Of a stretch of 64,000 nucleotides of DNA, positions 10,819 to 20,710 are shown in pieces. The notes beneath the pieces were generated by a model that did not search any database, had not been told where the DNA came from, and saw only the letters and a program-made list of their open reading frames with translations. The DNA lies in NCBI GenBank assembly GCA_019918135.1, contig WBZZ01001089.1, positions 62,501 through 126,500 on the forward strand, given 5' to 3'. This DNA is from Paulinella micropora (lineage: Eukaryota > Cercozoa > Imbricatea > Euglyphida > Paulinellidae). How positions within the stretch are numbered: the stretch's first letter is position 1; each line of letters opens with the position of its first letter. Made by a program: the position numbers and the translations under genes.

Positions 10819-11430
10819 TTAATGACTGGCACTGTGCGTCGGATTGGGACAGCCCGGACGCGCCGCACCAGTTAACGACTGCGCGGCATCATCGGTGGGG
10901 CTCTGCTTCTGCTTCTGTACGGCCTTGGTCTTCTTCTTCTTCTTTTTCTTCTTCTTCTTCTTCTTCTTCTTCTTCTTCTTCTTCTTCTTCTTCTTCTTCT
11001 TCTTCTTCTTCTTCTTCTTCTTCTTCTTCAGGCCCGTGGAACCCGCCCGTCCAAACCCCTCCTCCACAGACCGCGTGGGCAACGACGGCGCAGCCGTCCC
11101 CGGCAACGACTGTGCAGCCGGCGACCGCGTGGGCAACGACGGCGCAGCCGTCCCCGGCAACGACTGTGCAGCCGGCGACCGCGTGGGCAACGACGGCGCA
11201 GCCGTCCCCGGCAACGACTGTGCAGCCGGCGACCGCGTGGGCAACGACGGCGCAGCCGTCCCCGGCAACGACTGTGCCACCGACGACCGCGTCGTCGTCA
11301 GCCCCGGCAACGACTGTGCAGCCGACGACAGCGTCGTCCTCTTCCCTTGGTTGGGGTCCTCAGGCAAAAGAACCCGACGGGTCCGCACAGGCCGCCGCGC
11401 CTTACCAGAGCGGTAGATCGTGTCGCTCAT
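10819..11430 (-). CDS. Poly-lysine protein with 18-residue repeats
   Basis: An intact 203-aa frame starting at an ATG. Order: a basic N-terminus (residues 1-35, rich in Arg), four tandem repeats of SPAAQSLPGTAAPSLPTR (about residues 50-121, encoded by 54-bp DNA repeats), a run of 33 consecutive Lys (residues 135-167, from a (CTT)n tract on the plus strand), and a short Ser/Thr/Pro tail. Such extreme basicity suits a DNA-condensing virion protein, by analogy with basic core proteins of large DNA viruses. The plus strand is also open through this interval with Thr/Ala/Pro-rich repeats, so the coding strand is a judgement based on the clean ATG and the sensible N-terminus. Confidence 0.45.
   Translation of the reverse strand: MSDTIYRSGKARRPVRTRRVLLPEDPNQGKRTTLSSAAQSLPGLTTTRSSVAQSLPGTAAPSLPTRSPAAQSLPGTAAPSLPTRSPAAQSLPGTAAPSLPTRSPAAQSLPGTAAPSLPTRSVEEGFGRAGSTGLKKKKKKKKKKKKKKKKKKKKKKKKKKKKKKKKKTKAVQKQKQSPTDDAAQSLTGAARPGCPNPTHSASH
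11080..11290. repeat. 54-bp minisatellite, four copies
   Basis: Four near-identical 54-bp units with the core CCGCGTGGGCAACGACGGCG. They encode the 18-residue repeats of the poly-lysine protein on the minus strand. Confidence 0.95.
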
Positions 11431-12383
11431 GATGACTTGCCAGCCAATGCTAAGAACGCTTCAGGAAACGAAGATATTAACACTCTTCCACCACTAGATT
11501 CGCCCGTTTTGTTATACAGCGAGAGTCATGGTTTGGGGGCGCGGAATCTTCCGAGGAAACCTTGCAATGGATAATCAATCCCAACACAATGATTTTTACA
11601 ATGACTTTTCTTAATAGTGAAGGCTGTTCTCTTACAATTATCTAAATTAAAAAAGAATTGATATAAGACATACAAGAGAGAGAGTCTTTGGGGAGAGGGG
11701 GGGGTGGAGGTGAGAGAGAAAGAGAGAGAGAGAGAGAAAGGGGGGGGGGGACAGGAACAAGTAGGCTCTTTATCTTCCGCTGCTTTGTTCTAGGCTTCTA
11801 GAACAAATGTAAACACGTAGGTGTTCTTGGCGAGCGTGAGAAAGAGACAGAAAGGCCTATGGGCGGGGAGCGGGCGGCGGTGCGGGCGTGTCGCGCGTTT
11901 AGATTCCGTATCGCAAATAAGAGTGAGAGGGGGGGTGGAATGATGTGTCTTTTATAGGAGAGCTATCATTAAGACCTAACATTTAATTTTCAAACGGTTC
12001 TAGCCGTTTTGTTTTGGCACAAACCCTTCTCCCCCCCCCTCCCCTTCCCCGTACGTTACGATTACTTTTTTCTCTCAATAGTAAGAAATGTAGCGAGGAA
12101 AGAGTATGTGTGTGTGCAAGGGGGATGGGGAGGGAGGGAGGGGGGGGGGGAGGGGTAGAAATGATGCAAAATACCACCAAGGGGGGTCTAAGGCGGAGAG
12201 AAGAGACAGCATTTCTTGAAAAAAGGCCCCCCCCCAAAACAACATGTCTGGAGTTTAACCATTTCTCCCCCCTCCTCCCCACCCCGCCCTCTCTCTCTTT
12301 CCCATTTTTTCCTTTCGATCTCCCGTCGTTTACAGAAAGACGTTTCGATAATTGGCCGTGCAGGGAGAGGGGGGGGGGGGGGA
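11431..12383. other. Intergenic, low complexity
   Basis: No convincing gene. Holds GA-rich tracts (11670-11750), G-runs, AT-rich patches and a C-rich tract before the next gene. A short pyrimidine-rich leader and G-run precede the ATG at 12384. Confidence 0.7.
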
Positions 12384-13847
12384 ATGGCGGCCCTGCGACA
12401 GGAAGATATTTTCCCTGTTCAGGATCGGCAGGCCACCCGAGTCAGTCGCCGGGTCCTTCTGACACTAGAGAAGATGAGTATGGAGCCCTGTGTATTCGAG
12501 GCTTTAAACAAGGTTAGGGAACAAATCCTGTCGGGCGGGATCTCAGTCCTCTCCCAGAGTGGTCAGAAACCACGCCACCCGGCGACCCGGGACCTAAGGG
12601 CCCACCTATCCAAGCTGACCAGCCAGATCGTTCTCAGCATGTACAAGCAGGGCTTGTGCTTGCTGGCGCGCAGGAAGCACGGCACGTTGGGCGAAGTCTT
12701 CGATTGTGTAGACGCGTGCGAATACGACATTTTGTTCACTGAACTCAGACATCGACGAAAGTATTCTTGTTTTCACCGCCGTAGCTGGGGTAGGACCCGC
12801 AAGGACGTGGTGGTAGTCGAGTATCCACCATACCAACCCAACCATATAGGGTTGCCATGCAGCCCGATGTGCTCGCTGTTAGAAACGTACCTCATTCGCC
12901 GGCAACTGGAAAATACCAGGCTGGCCTTTAGTTTAGACCATGCCGCGGACGGCGTCCTCATTGCACGCGAGCGCACGGGCAACGTAGACAGGATCTTTGA
13001 GGAATCCTACCTCAAGAATAGCTTGCCAACCGGCCTAGGCAGCAAGCCGCAACCTCCCAAGAAAAGGGCGAACGAGAGAAAAACGACCGGGTCCTCCAGT
13101 TACGGAAACGACAATGCACCGGGAGCGCCTGAAGAGCCGGAAGCGCCGAACTTGGGCAACAGGGGCTTTTTGCCGGGCCTCGTGTTTAGGGCAGGGAAGG
13201 AGGACGCGGGACAATTGGCGGAGCTTGCGTTCGTGGAGGAGCTGCGGTCCGACAAGTTCTACGAGCCTGCGTCACAGCAGAGACGCACTACTGCCGTGGC
13301 GGGCGTCTGCGCGGCCAGGGACAATACGGCCCTGGTGTACTCTCGCGACGCCCTGCGACCCGAACAAGAGATTTCACACGAGCAATGGTGCGCCCTGGTC
13401 GCGCGCACCTTCTCTCTGCCCATCGGGCAGACCGACCGCCGCAATCGCAGCGCCGAGGTCATCCATGCCTTTCAGTTCTACAGGAACAGTTTCCTGCACC
13501 AGACCGCGCTGTTCCGTGATTTTCTGAACGATCTGCTCGCCGACCTAGAGACCTCCAACCTGCGGGCGCGCGCCTCGCACTGGGGGCTGCGCACGGACAT
13601 TGACAAGCAGTTGCTCAAGTGCTGGTGGAAGGCGGAGGTCATGGGCGCGCCCGACACTGGCTCCGTAGAGGAGCTGCTGCAACTGATCAAGCTCCAGAAC
13701 ACGCTCAGGCCCGACCTGACCCACGAGGCCGCAATTCTGCGCGCGCTGTACGAGAAATACGTGCCAAGCAATAGCAACCCCGCCGGCTCGTCTAAACGCA
13801 AGCGTGCGGGCCACGGCGGTTCGCGTGCCAAGCGCGGGCGCCGGTGA
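12384..13847 (+). CDS. Unknown virus-like protein, 487 aa, intact
   Basis: A long unbroken GC-rich frame. I start it at the ATG in GGAATGGCGGCC because upstream is a G-run and pyrimidine tract. The protein is largely helical with many Arg and a C-terminal basic, nuclear-localisation-like tail (KRKRAGHGG then KRGRR). It has no Cys cluster, signal peptide or membrane segment, and I cannot assign a family. Its length and integrity contrast with its broken neighbours, so it may be under selection or only recently inserted. Confidence 0.7.
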   Translation: MAALRQEDIFPVQDRQATRVSRRVLLTLEKMSMEPCVFEALNKVREQILSGGISVLSQSGQKPRHPATRDLRAHLSKLTSQIVLSMYKQGLCLLARRKHGTLGEVFDCVDACEYDILFTELRHRRKYSCFHRRSWGRTRKDVVVVEYPPYQPNHIGLPCSPMCSLLETYLIRRQLENTRLAFSLDHAADGVLIARERTGNVDRIFEESYLKNSLPTGLGSKPQPPKKRANERKTTGSSSYGNDNAPGAPEEPEAPNLGNRGFLPGLVFRAGKEDAGQLAELAFVEELRSDKFYEPASQQRRTTAVAGVCAARDNTALVYSRDALRPEQEISHEQWCALVARTFSLPIGQTDRRNRSAEVIHAFQFYRNSFLHQTALFRDFLNDLLADLETSNLRARASHWGLRTDIDKQLLKCWWKAEVMGAPDTGSVEELLQLIKLQNTLRPDLTHEAAILRALYEKYVPSNSNPAGSSKRKRAGHGGSRAKRGRR

Positions 13848-14262
13848 TTCTCTTGTACTCTGCGCCGCCCCCCCCCCCCCTTTTTTTCTCTCTCCTTGCC
13901 ATTTTCTGCCAAAGAAAGGCTTTTTTTTCTTTGTGACAAACCAAGAAGGTAGTTTTGATTAAATCCCGCTCAAAGCTAGGATTTGTTTCACCTATATTGC
14001 CAAAAGAGATAGCGAGAACATTTGCACCCGCGCCAGTAATTTTTTTTTAATGCTTTGACCATGCCGGAAACCGACGTTGACTAGTTTTCATTTCTGAATT
14101 TTTAAAAACAAAAATCAACAAGAATAAAAACACACACACACACTTCCGTTCTTCCTTGCTTGGCTTCTAAACGGAGAACACAAACTTGATTTTCCTCGCG
14201 CGACTGGAGGCAGCTTAAATTCATGCCCGAATTCATAAAGGATGTTTCCTTCAAGTGTCAGC
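13848..14262. other. Intergenic, no gene seen
   Basis: A C-run after the 487-aa gene, then AT-rich sequence with an (AC)n tract near 14130. A plus-strand frame from 14242 overlaps the minus-strand gene next to it and is judged a shadow. Confidence 0.6.
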
Positions 14263-14628
14263 TTAGCATGGACAGGAAACCGGGGGATGGCCGACGGGGT
14301 GGGGAAATGTCTTGTCTGCCAAGCCAAAACGCAGCGGCACAGCCCTTCCAATTGCACACACCTTTTTGAGCGCGGCCCAAAAATCGAATTCCGAACCACG
14401 GCCACGCAGTCGGCGTATTTTCTCGTCGCAAATGACGAAAGGACAGCTGCCAGACATCTCTGTGTTGGACCAGGCCTTGTTGCGACAGAGCTCACTGTAC
14501 GTGGCCATCAGGGCGCCTTTGTCTAACTGCCTTTGATACGCAGCGCGCTGTCTTTGCTTTGCGCCATCCATACTTGGGCTGTTCTTCCGCGGATGACGCG
14601 CAAATCGATCCACATTGACAGCCGCCAT
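14263..14628 (-). CDS. Small unknown virus-like protein, 121 aa
   Basis: Starts at the ATG at 14628 (MAAVNVDRFARHPRK) just below a G/C homopolymer zone. The first 90 residues are charged and helical; the end is Pro/Cys-rich (VSCPC), and an overlapping minus-strand frame to 14115 may be its true continuation after a frameshift. No family recognised. Confidence 0.4.
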   Translation of the reverse strand: MAAVNVDRFARHPRKNSPSMDGAKQRQRAAYQRQLDKGALMATYSELCRNKAWSNTEMSGSCPFVICDEKIRRLRGRGSEFDFWAALKKVCAIGRAVPLRFGLADKTFPHPVGHPPVSCPC

Positions 14629-14639
14629 CTTCTTTACCT

Positions 14640-15030
14640 CGCTCCTCTCTCCCCCTCCCCCTTTTTTTACTGTGTTTTTGCGCGGCGGAAAGCGGAAAAA
14701 GGGGGGTGGGGGAGAAAAGGGGGAGGGTAGGGGGTTGGAGACAGTAACGCGCGGGGGGGGGGGGGGGGGGGGGGCGTGCGCAGGGGGGGGGGGGGGGGGG
14801 GGGGTTGTGGAAAAGCGGGGGATTGGTGGGCGGGAACGAGGGAGGCCGGAAGGACGAAGAAAAAAAAACAAAGGGAGGGCGGGGGGGGGGAGGAGAAATG
14901 TCAGTGTTGGCTTGCTACGTATTCTGTTTAAGAACAACATACTAATAGCAGCATTTTTTCTTTTGTTATTTTTCTGTGTTGCGGGGAAAGACAGCCGCTT
15001 GTTTTTTATTTCTGTTCCACGACATACACT
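14640..15030. other. G-run-rich intergenic region
   Basis: Several plus-strand G-runs of 8-18 bases, possibly able to form G-quadruplexes, and then an AT-rich stretch just before the next ATG. No gene seen. Confidence 0.7.
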
Positions 15031-15037
15031 TCTCGTC

Positions 15038-15938
15038 ATGCCTGAGGAACCCAGCGAAGCAGTGGTCGTGAAGGTCGTGCAGGCCTGTGATAATTCAACG
15101 GCACCGGTTGCAGACTCACAAAATCATGAGTTGTTAAACGAGATCCCCAAGATGCGCAAGCAAATCGACCAGCTGCAGGCTACAACAATGACGGTCAGCA
15201 ACCTGACGCCCGCGGAGCGCACCGGCTTCGTGCGTGAGGTCATGTGTTAATATACCGTGCTGCACCTGACGGCCACGTTGCTGCTGATGCTCGCGAGTAC
15301 TCGCTGGGTGGATTGTCGCGACTGGTACAACAATCACCCGTGGTTGGTAGGCGTGTTTCTAGCCACGTGCGCAGATAGCGCTTTTCTACTACGACTGCGT
15401 GCTGCACTTGGGCATCCTAGCGCTGTTCCTGATAAGTGGCGCAGTGATGCTGGCAGACCTCGTGCTGCTGCGCGCGGAATCTACTATTGTCTTCGACACC
15501 TGCACCGTGGTGGACGCTTTCTGTTTCCTGTGTTTCTGCTGGTGCCTGCAGAGCTATTTGCCGTACAGGAACATCTATGCGCTGCTGGTGCTGCTGATCG
15601 CTTCGTCGGTCACCTTCTTCGTCGAGATCTGGCAGCCGTACGGTTCCGTGTTCGGCAACCTGAGCCTGTTGTGGCGCACCGAGCTGCCCGTGCAAGCACG
15701 CGGGACGCTGGGAGTGATTGTCATGTCCACCGTGACGTGCGCCTACGTGCTGTGGCAGCTGGAACGCGCCATGCACCACACCGCCAAAAGCAACAGCTAC
15801 CGGGCCACGCTACTCCTGTTTTGTAATCTCGTAGAAATGGTTTTTCTCATGGGGCTGGGGCTGACGCGGGTCATGGAGGGCGCCAGGGCCCTGCGCACAC
15901 GGTTTCAGAGCACTATCCCGCGGCCCGCGGCCTTGTAG
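15038..15938 (+). pseudogene. Multi-pass membrane protein, stop and frameshift
   Basis: Begins at the ATG at 15038 (MPEEPSEAVVVK) with a cytosolic-looking charged N-terminus of about 70 residues. An in-frame TAA at 15248-15250 is followed in the same frame by hydrophobic segments (LTATLLLMLA, then a second), and a frameshift at about 15385 moves into the frame ending at 15938, which holds four further hydrophobic helices. About six membrane segments in total suggest a virion or host membrane protein. No family recognised. The TAA fits a CAA to TAA change. Confidence 0.55.
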
Positions 15939-16310
15939 TTTACTTTTTTCTAAACAAAAAAGATCCACAACCAGAAAATTGAACAAAAAATGTGGCGGGG
16001 AAAGAAAAGAGAGGGGCACAGAAGGGGAGGAGGCTTGCTTCCCGTCTTGGGGTTTGACTACCCCCCCCCCCCCCTCTTCATTGTTTCCCCCACCCTCCCG
16101 CGCGGCCCCCCCCCCTCCTGTTTTTGTTTGCGCCTTGTTTATGGGGCTAGTTTTTTTTTGTCCCTTGGCTCCGGCCCCCCCCCCCCTCCCTTTTTTCTTA
16201 TCGTTCCTTCACTGTCCTCCCCCCCCCCACACCCTCCCGCGCGGCCCCCCTCCCCCCGCCCCTCCTTTCTCCCTTTCCCCCCTCCGCGCGGCCCCCCCCC
16301 TCCCCGAAAA
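15939..16310. other. Pyrimidine/C-run region
   Basis: Dominated by C-runs with CGCGCGGCCCC repeats at about 16097, 16237 and 16287. The open frames are composition artefacts; it may be leader sequence of the following gene. Confidence 0.6.
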
Positions 16311-16713
16311 GAAACAGCGGACCGAACCACCACAAGTAGCGGAAAGTAAAAAAGAAACAGCGCAGGAGTTCGTGCTGGTGCGCCGCGGGGATGCCGGCTC
16401 CTCCAACCCCGAGTGGTGTGCGCAGCGGTACGGCTGCATCGCGTACTTCAACGAGAAAGCCCGCGACGAGGACGCGCTACAGGAGCTGATCGCGCCGCTG
16501 CTCAAGGAATCCGCCGCCGCCGGCACCGCGGTGATCAGGGCCCTGGTCGGCGCGCGTGCCCTGGCCCTGTACCACACGGAAAAAGAGAACCACGCCGAGA
16601 AGCAGGGCTGCGAGGGCTGCGCGTGGAAAAAGTGCGACGGCCCGCTGTGCCACGAGATGCTGCACAAGGACGAGAATTGCGCCTGCGGCTTCGGCTCGGC
16701 CAAAGGAGCTTAG
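16311..16713 (+). CDS. Cys-rich small protein, zinc-binding candidate
   Basis: The readable protein begins about QRTEPPQVAESKK and ends at the TAG at 16711. The last 40 residues carry a dense Cys/His pattern (CEGCAWKKC, then GPLCHEML, then NCACGFG) that suits one or two zinc sites. The start is not clear: no good ATG lies between the C-runs and the domain, so an upstream exon or a start inside the C-rich tract (ATG at 16141) is possible. No family recognised. Confidence 0.45.
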
Positions 16714-17028
16714 GCGCACACGCGACAGAATGGCCTGCCTTATTTTGCCTACTAGAAAAATATTTTTTTTCTTTCCCCCCTTTTTCTTCGTCTTTGCTGT
16801 TTTCTCTTTGTAACCCTCCTTCCCTTTTCGTTTTCTTTCCTTTCTGTTCGCCTGCCCTTCCCCCCCTCACTTCCCGTATCCACCACGCAGGGGGCAGAGC
16901 AAGGCGGGAAAAACTTTAAGTAGAAAAAGAAATCTCTTGATTAAAAAAGCGCTACACACTTTTTTTTTTAATAAAACTTGTACAACGCAAAAATACAACA
17001 AAGAGCTAGGAAAGAAACCATTCTGGCC

Positions 17029-17839
17029 ATGGTTTCCAGAGCACCAAAAATGCCCCGCATGGTAACTCACCAGACTATCAACTTAAGACAAAAGTTTATC
17101 GACGGACTTGGTCTAACACCGACTTTGTGCCAAAACTGCCACAATCCGGCCGACGGCAAGACCTTTCATGAACGGGTTTTGCTATGGCAGCCCTAGTACC
17201 AAACGACGCTTTCTACTCAACGACGTGGACCCGTACTTTTGTTTGGAATTCATGGAAATGGATAAGGACGAAAGCCCCGAAACGTTCCGGGAGACACTGG
17301 TGCTGTGCAATGCGCTGAGCCTGCTGGCTAACAGCCTTAGACAATCGGGCAAAAATCCTCTGGTAGAGCGCATTCACGATTACGTCTTGGATTTGTTAAA
17401 GGAGGAGGCTAAAGGCCAAGAAAATTTTAAGCGATGTGCCAAATGGTGGTTTTCGAGTCTTCTGCGCCTTGGCCAAGTTCTCGAACGCCAGGCCAGCCCT
17501 AAGTACTGCTACGGACCGTGTGATGTGGCCCTTCACTACATGAAAAAATTGCGGTACAAGAAAAGCCAGGTTGGTTTAGGCAGAAGATTCGAAACAATCG
17601 GCTGGCTCAATGAAGTAGAAGAAGAGTGTGCATTTCTTGAAACAAAGGACGGATGGATCGCAGTTAAGCTCGAGTATACAAAGCGCCAAAAAGATGCTTT
17701 CAAAAAAATCGTGTTAGCCGATGTAGAACAGTTGCTTTCGTTCGTGATTCGTGCTTCCGCGGTCGTGCCAGACATTAGACAGGACGACCAAAAGATTCCT
17801 TCTGAATTGAAGTCCCTTCTAGCTGTTCGGGATGTCTAG
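17029..17839 (+). pseudogene. Zinc-finger family protein (family Z), member 1
   Basis: Starts at the ATG at 17029. The N-terminal 55 residues contain a CxxC finger (LCQNCHNP) followed by RVLLWQP. The same layout (an aliphatic helix ending in LDT, a CxxCG, then VLRWQ) occurs at 62522 on the minus strand and at 63790 on the plus strand, so the three are paralogues. A TAG directly after WQP and a one-base shift move the reading into the frame that ends at 17839, where about 210 helical residues include a second small CxxxxCxxxC-like cluster (YCYGPCDV). Base composition is less GC-rich than neighbours. Function unknown. Confidence 0.5.
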
Positions 17840-18286
17840 CTGTTCGGGATGTCTCTTTTGGTTCGAACTATAGCTCAGAGAACCCTAGCCCCGCAGAAAT
17901 GCCACACGTGTCGCCACGCGTGCCTGCAGCCAGACAAAGCATTCCAAGCCTCCTCAACAATCAAGGAAATAATCCTGAAAACACGAGGAGGGCAAAGGCA
18001 ACGCATGCCGGTAGTCCAAGACAAATCTACCGAGCAAAAGTCTTTTCTCCCGGAAGTTTCAATCAACGTCGTAAGAAATACGAAGATGAATTGAAACACG
18101 CAGTACAAGAGAAAATAAACTACCCCTTGCGGCTGTTGTGATCTCATATTAAAAATGTTTACTAGCGCCTCTAAATTGCATGTACTTTTGGCATGCCAAA
18201 ACACCGGGAAATCCGGCTGCGCGGCAAACAACACACAAAGTGTCCGTAAATCTCGGCACCTTGTGCATGTGTTGCGAAATTCACCG

Positions 18287-19200
18287 CAAATCTCGGCCAG
18301 CGACTGAATTTTTTTTTTTTTTTTTTTTAAAGCAAAGGACAATTTCCCTGCTAAATTTAATAGCAAAAATTTCGGGAAAGATTGGCGGGCGGGGAAAATG
18401 TATACTTTTTTTGTAATTTTCCCCGCCCGCCATTCTTTCCCGAAAATTTTGCTATCACAGATTTAGCTAATTGCCAAAATGAAGAAATTCATTTTTTTAA
18501 TATTGTCCGGAATCAGGTCAACTTCGCGCAAAACTTTCTTATGCCGCAAATGCCTGCAAACCTTCGCAAGACCTCTTTTTCACCGTACATTCCAGCAAAC
18601 CTTCGTGAAACTTCTCTTTCACCACAGATTTCGGCAAACTTTCGCGCAAAACTTTCTTTCACCGCAAATTTCGGCCAGTGACTGATTTTTTTTTTTTTTT
18701 TTTTTTTTAGCAAAGGCCAATTTCCCTGCAAAATTTAATAGCAAAAATTTCGGGAAATAATGGCGGGCGGGGAAAATTACAAAGAAATTATACATTTTCC
18801 CCGCCCGCCAATCTTTCCCGAAATTTTTGCCATCACAGATTTAGCTAATTGCCAAAATGACGAAATTCTTTTTTTTCTTATGTTGTCCGGAATCAGGTCA
18901 ACTTCGCGACAATATGACTTTTGCCGCGAACTTTGGCAAACTTTCGCGAGAAACTTTCTTTCACCGCAAAACTCTGTCAGTGACTGATTTTTTTTTTTTT
19001 TTTTTTTGCAAGAGGACAATTTCGGCAATCTTGCAAAATTTAATAGCCAAAATTTCGGGAAAGAATGGCGGGCGGGGAAATTTACAAAAAATTATACATT
19101 TTCCCCGCCCGCCAATCTTTTCCGAAATTTTTGCAATCACAGATTTAGCTAAATTGCCAAAATAAAGAAATTCTTTTTTTTCTGCTAAAAACACAGCGTC
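18287..19200. repeat. Three tandem hairpin repeats (about 300-380 bp each)
   Basis: Each unit carries a T-run, then a near-perfect inverted repeat with about 37-bp arms around a short AT-rich loop: arms 18362-18399/18417-18453, 18740-18778/18794-18830 and 19045-19080/19099-19135. The arm contains TTTCGGGAAAG and GGCGGGCGGGGAAA. Between hairpins lie CACAGATTTAGCTAA and, in the first two units, TGTCCGGAATCAGGTCAAC. These could be replication-origin palindromes, E2F-like regulatory sites or a MITE-type array. No coding sequence is credible here. Confidence 0.85.
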
Positions 19201-19376
19201 CGTGAATTACGGCACCGGTGGGCATTTGTCGCGAAATTCGCCGGAAAACAGGAGACTGTGGCCCCTAGGCGAGCAAGACATTTCTTTCGACCAAAGACTT
19301 CAATCGATAGAGTCAAAAAAAAAAAGAATTAAACAACTTTATTTCTGATGAGGTTTGATTTGCGTGTGTTTCTTTT

Positions 19377-20393
19377 TTACTTGGGGCAGCCACACCCGGC
19401 GCAAGCTGCGCGACCGACGCTTCCCAAAAACCGTCTTATTTCGTCTTGTATAGCGCTTGTTGGATTCGCTTTGCTTTGCGCTCTTGTGGTCATTCTGCGC
19501 CTCTCTCGATCGGGCTCGTCTCTCAGCATGGTCAAAAGTATCGAATTCAGCTTGTCAGTCAGCTCCTTAACCTCAGACTTCAAGCTCCAATCTTGCAGTT
19601 TCACGATCAGCTGGCGCGTTCCATAATAACCCAGTTGGTAACAAGCGCGTTCTAGATCGACGGAATGTATGACCGCGTACAACACTGCTCGCCAGTCGTC
19701 AGGCAAACCCCCGCTGAAACTCCTTAGGAACTCTTGCAAAGTAGGTATTATCTTGGGGCGGTACGGCCCAAGCAAAGGCCGTCTGTCACTTATTGCGTCG
19801 GTCAACAGCTTGTCTAGTCGACGCGCGTCCTCTACGCGGCCAACAAGGCACCGAGGTCTTTCGCGCAATAGCGTAGCTAACGCGTCTGCTAAGTGCTGGT
19901 TAACTTCGTCAGGGAAATCGTGCACACTAAAAGACCTGCGCAATCCCCGGCCCCGCTGGTCTACCAATTTGACCAATGGATCGGAATCGACGACGTAGGT
20001 ATGTTCGTTGCCTACGACAGTCAGCGAAATGCAAGCACTTCCCTCTCGTTTCACTGGCTTGCACAGCTTGTTATACCATTTATGCATGGTCGTTTTTAAT
20101 TTCACCTCATCCCCAAATCTTTGCTCATCTGCCTCGTAGCTTTCTGCCCTTAACTGGAGATCATCATTTTTTATTTCGCTTTTTATGGCTTCCTCGTCGA
20201 CAGGTTTAGCCGCCACTCCCTGCCTGCAAGGCCATAACGGCGTGTTTAAAGAAATATTCAGAGCTTTCAGGACGGCAATTCGCAGCTTATTGAAGCCCTC
20301 CCAATTTCCAAGGTCAACCTTGCCTTGGATCCTAGGTTCCAGAAAATATCCTGCGTCATTCACTGCGTAGAAAACTACGGTAACGTGGGTCAT
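19377..20393 (-). CDS. Unknown protein, 338 aa, intact
   Basis: An unbroken frame; I favour the ATG at 20393 (MTHVTVVFYAVNDAGYF) over the longer open frame from 20474, since the first 27 residues of the latter are less protein-like. The body is charged and helical, and it ends with a small Cys cluster (AACAGCGCPK). Its base composition is closer to 50 percent GC than the surrounding viral genes. No family recognised. Confidence 0.6.
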   Translation of the reverse strand: MTHVTVVFYAVNDAGYFLEPRIQGKVDLGNWEGFNKLRIAVLKALNISLNTPLWPCRQGVAAKPVDEEAIKSEIKNDDLQLRAESYEADEQRFGDEVKLKTTMHKWYNKLCKPVKREGSACISLTVVGNEHTYVVDSDPLVKLVDQRGRGLRRSFSVHDFPDEVNQHLADALATLLRERPRCLVGRVEDARRLDKLLTDAISDRRPLLGPYRPKIIPTLQEFLRSFSGGLPDDWRAVLYAVIHSVDLERACYQLGYYGTRQLIVKLQDWSLKSEVKELTDKLNSILLTMLRDEPDRERRRMTTRAQSKANPTSAIQDEIRRFLGSVGRAACAGCGCPK

Positions 20394-20710
20394 TAATTTG
20401 AACAGACGTCTTGCGCGCCGGGTGTATTTACTTTCACTTAATACTAAAAAAGCTCTACCAGAAAAAAAGGCCAAGATATCTGAGGTTCAAAAACAAGAAT
20501 AAAAAAATCCCCTCCTGCTAGCGTTCTCCTCGGTCCAAACTGCGCAATTTAAAGAAAAAAAAGCGCGAGTGTTATAGGCTCAGGGAATCATATCTGTACA
20601 ACAACAACAAAAAAAAATGGTGTTGGCTGACGATGGTGGTTTGGCCAGGCGCCCGGGAAATGCCAAAAAAAGGGAGGGGGGGGGGGGCGGGGAGTGGGTG
20701 TGGAGAGCAG

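Noticed and set aside
12014..12517. Plus-strand frame overlapping the start of the 487-aa gene
   Set aside because: Covers C- and G-runs and is out of frame with the convincing protein from 12384.
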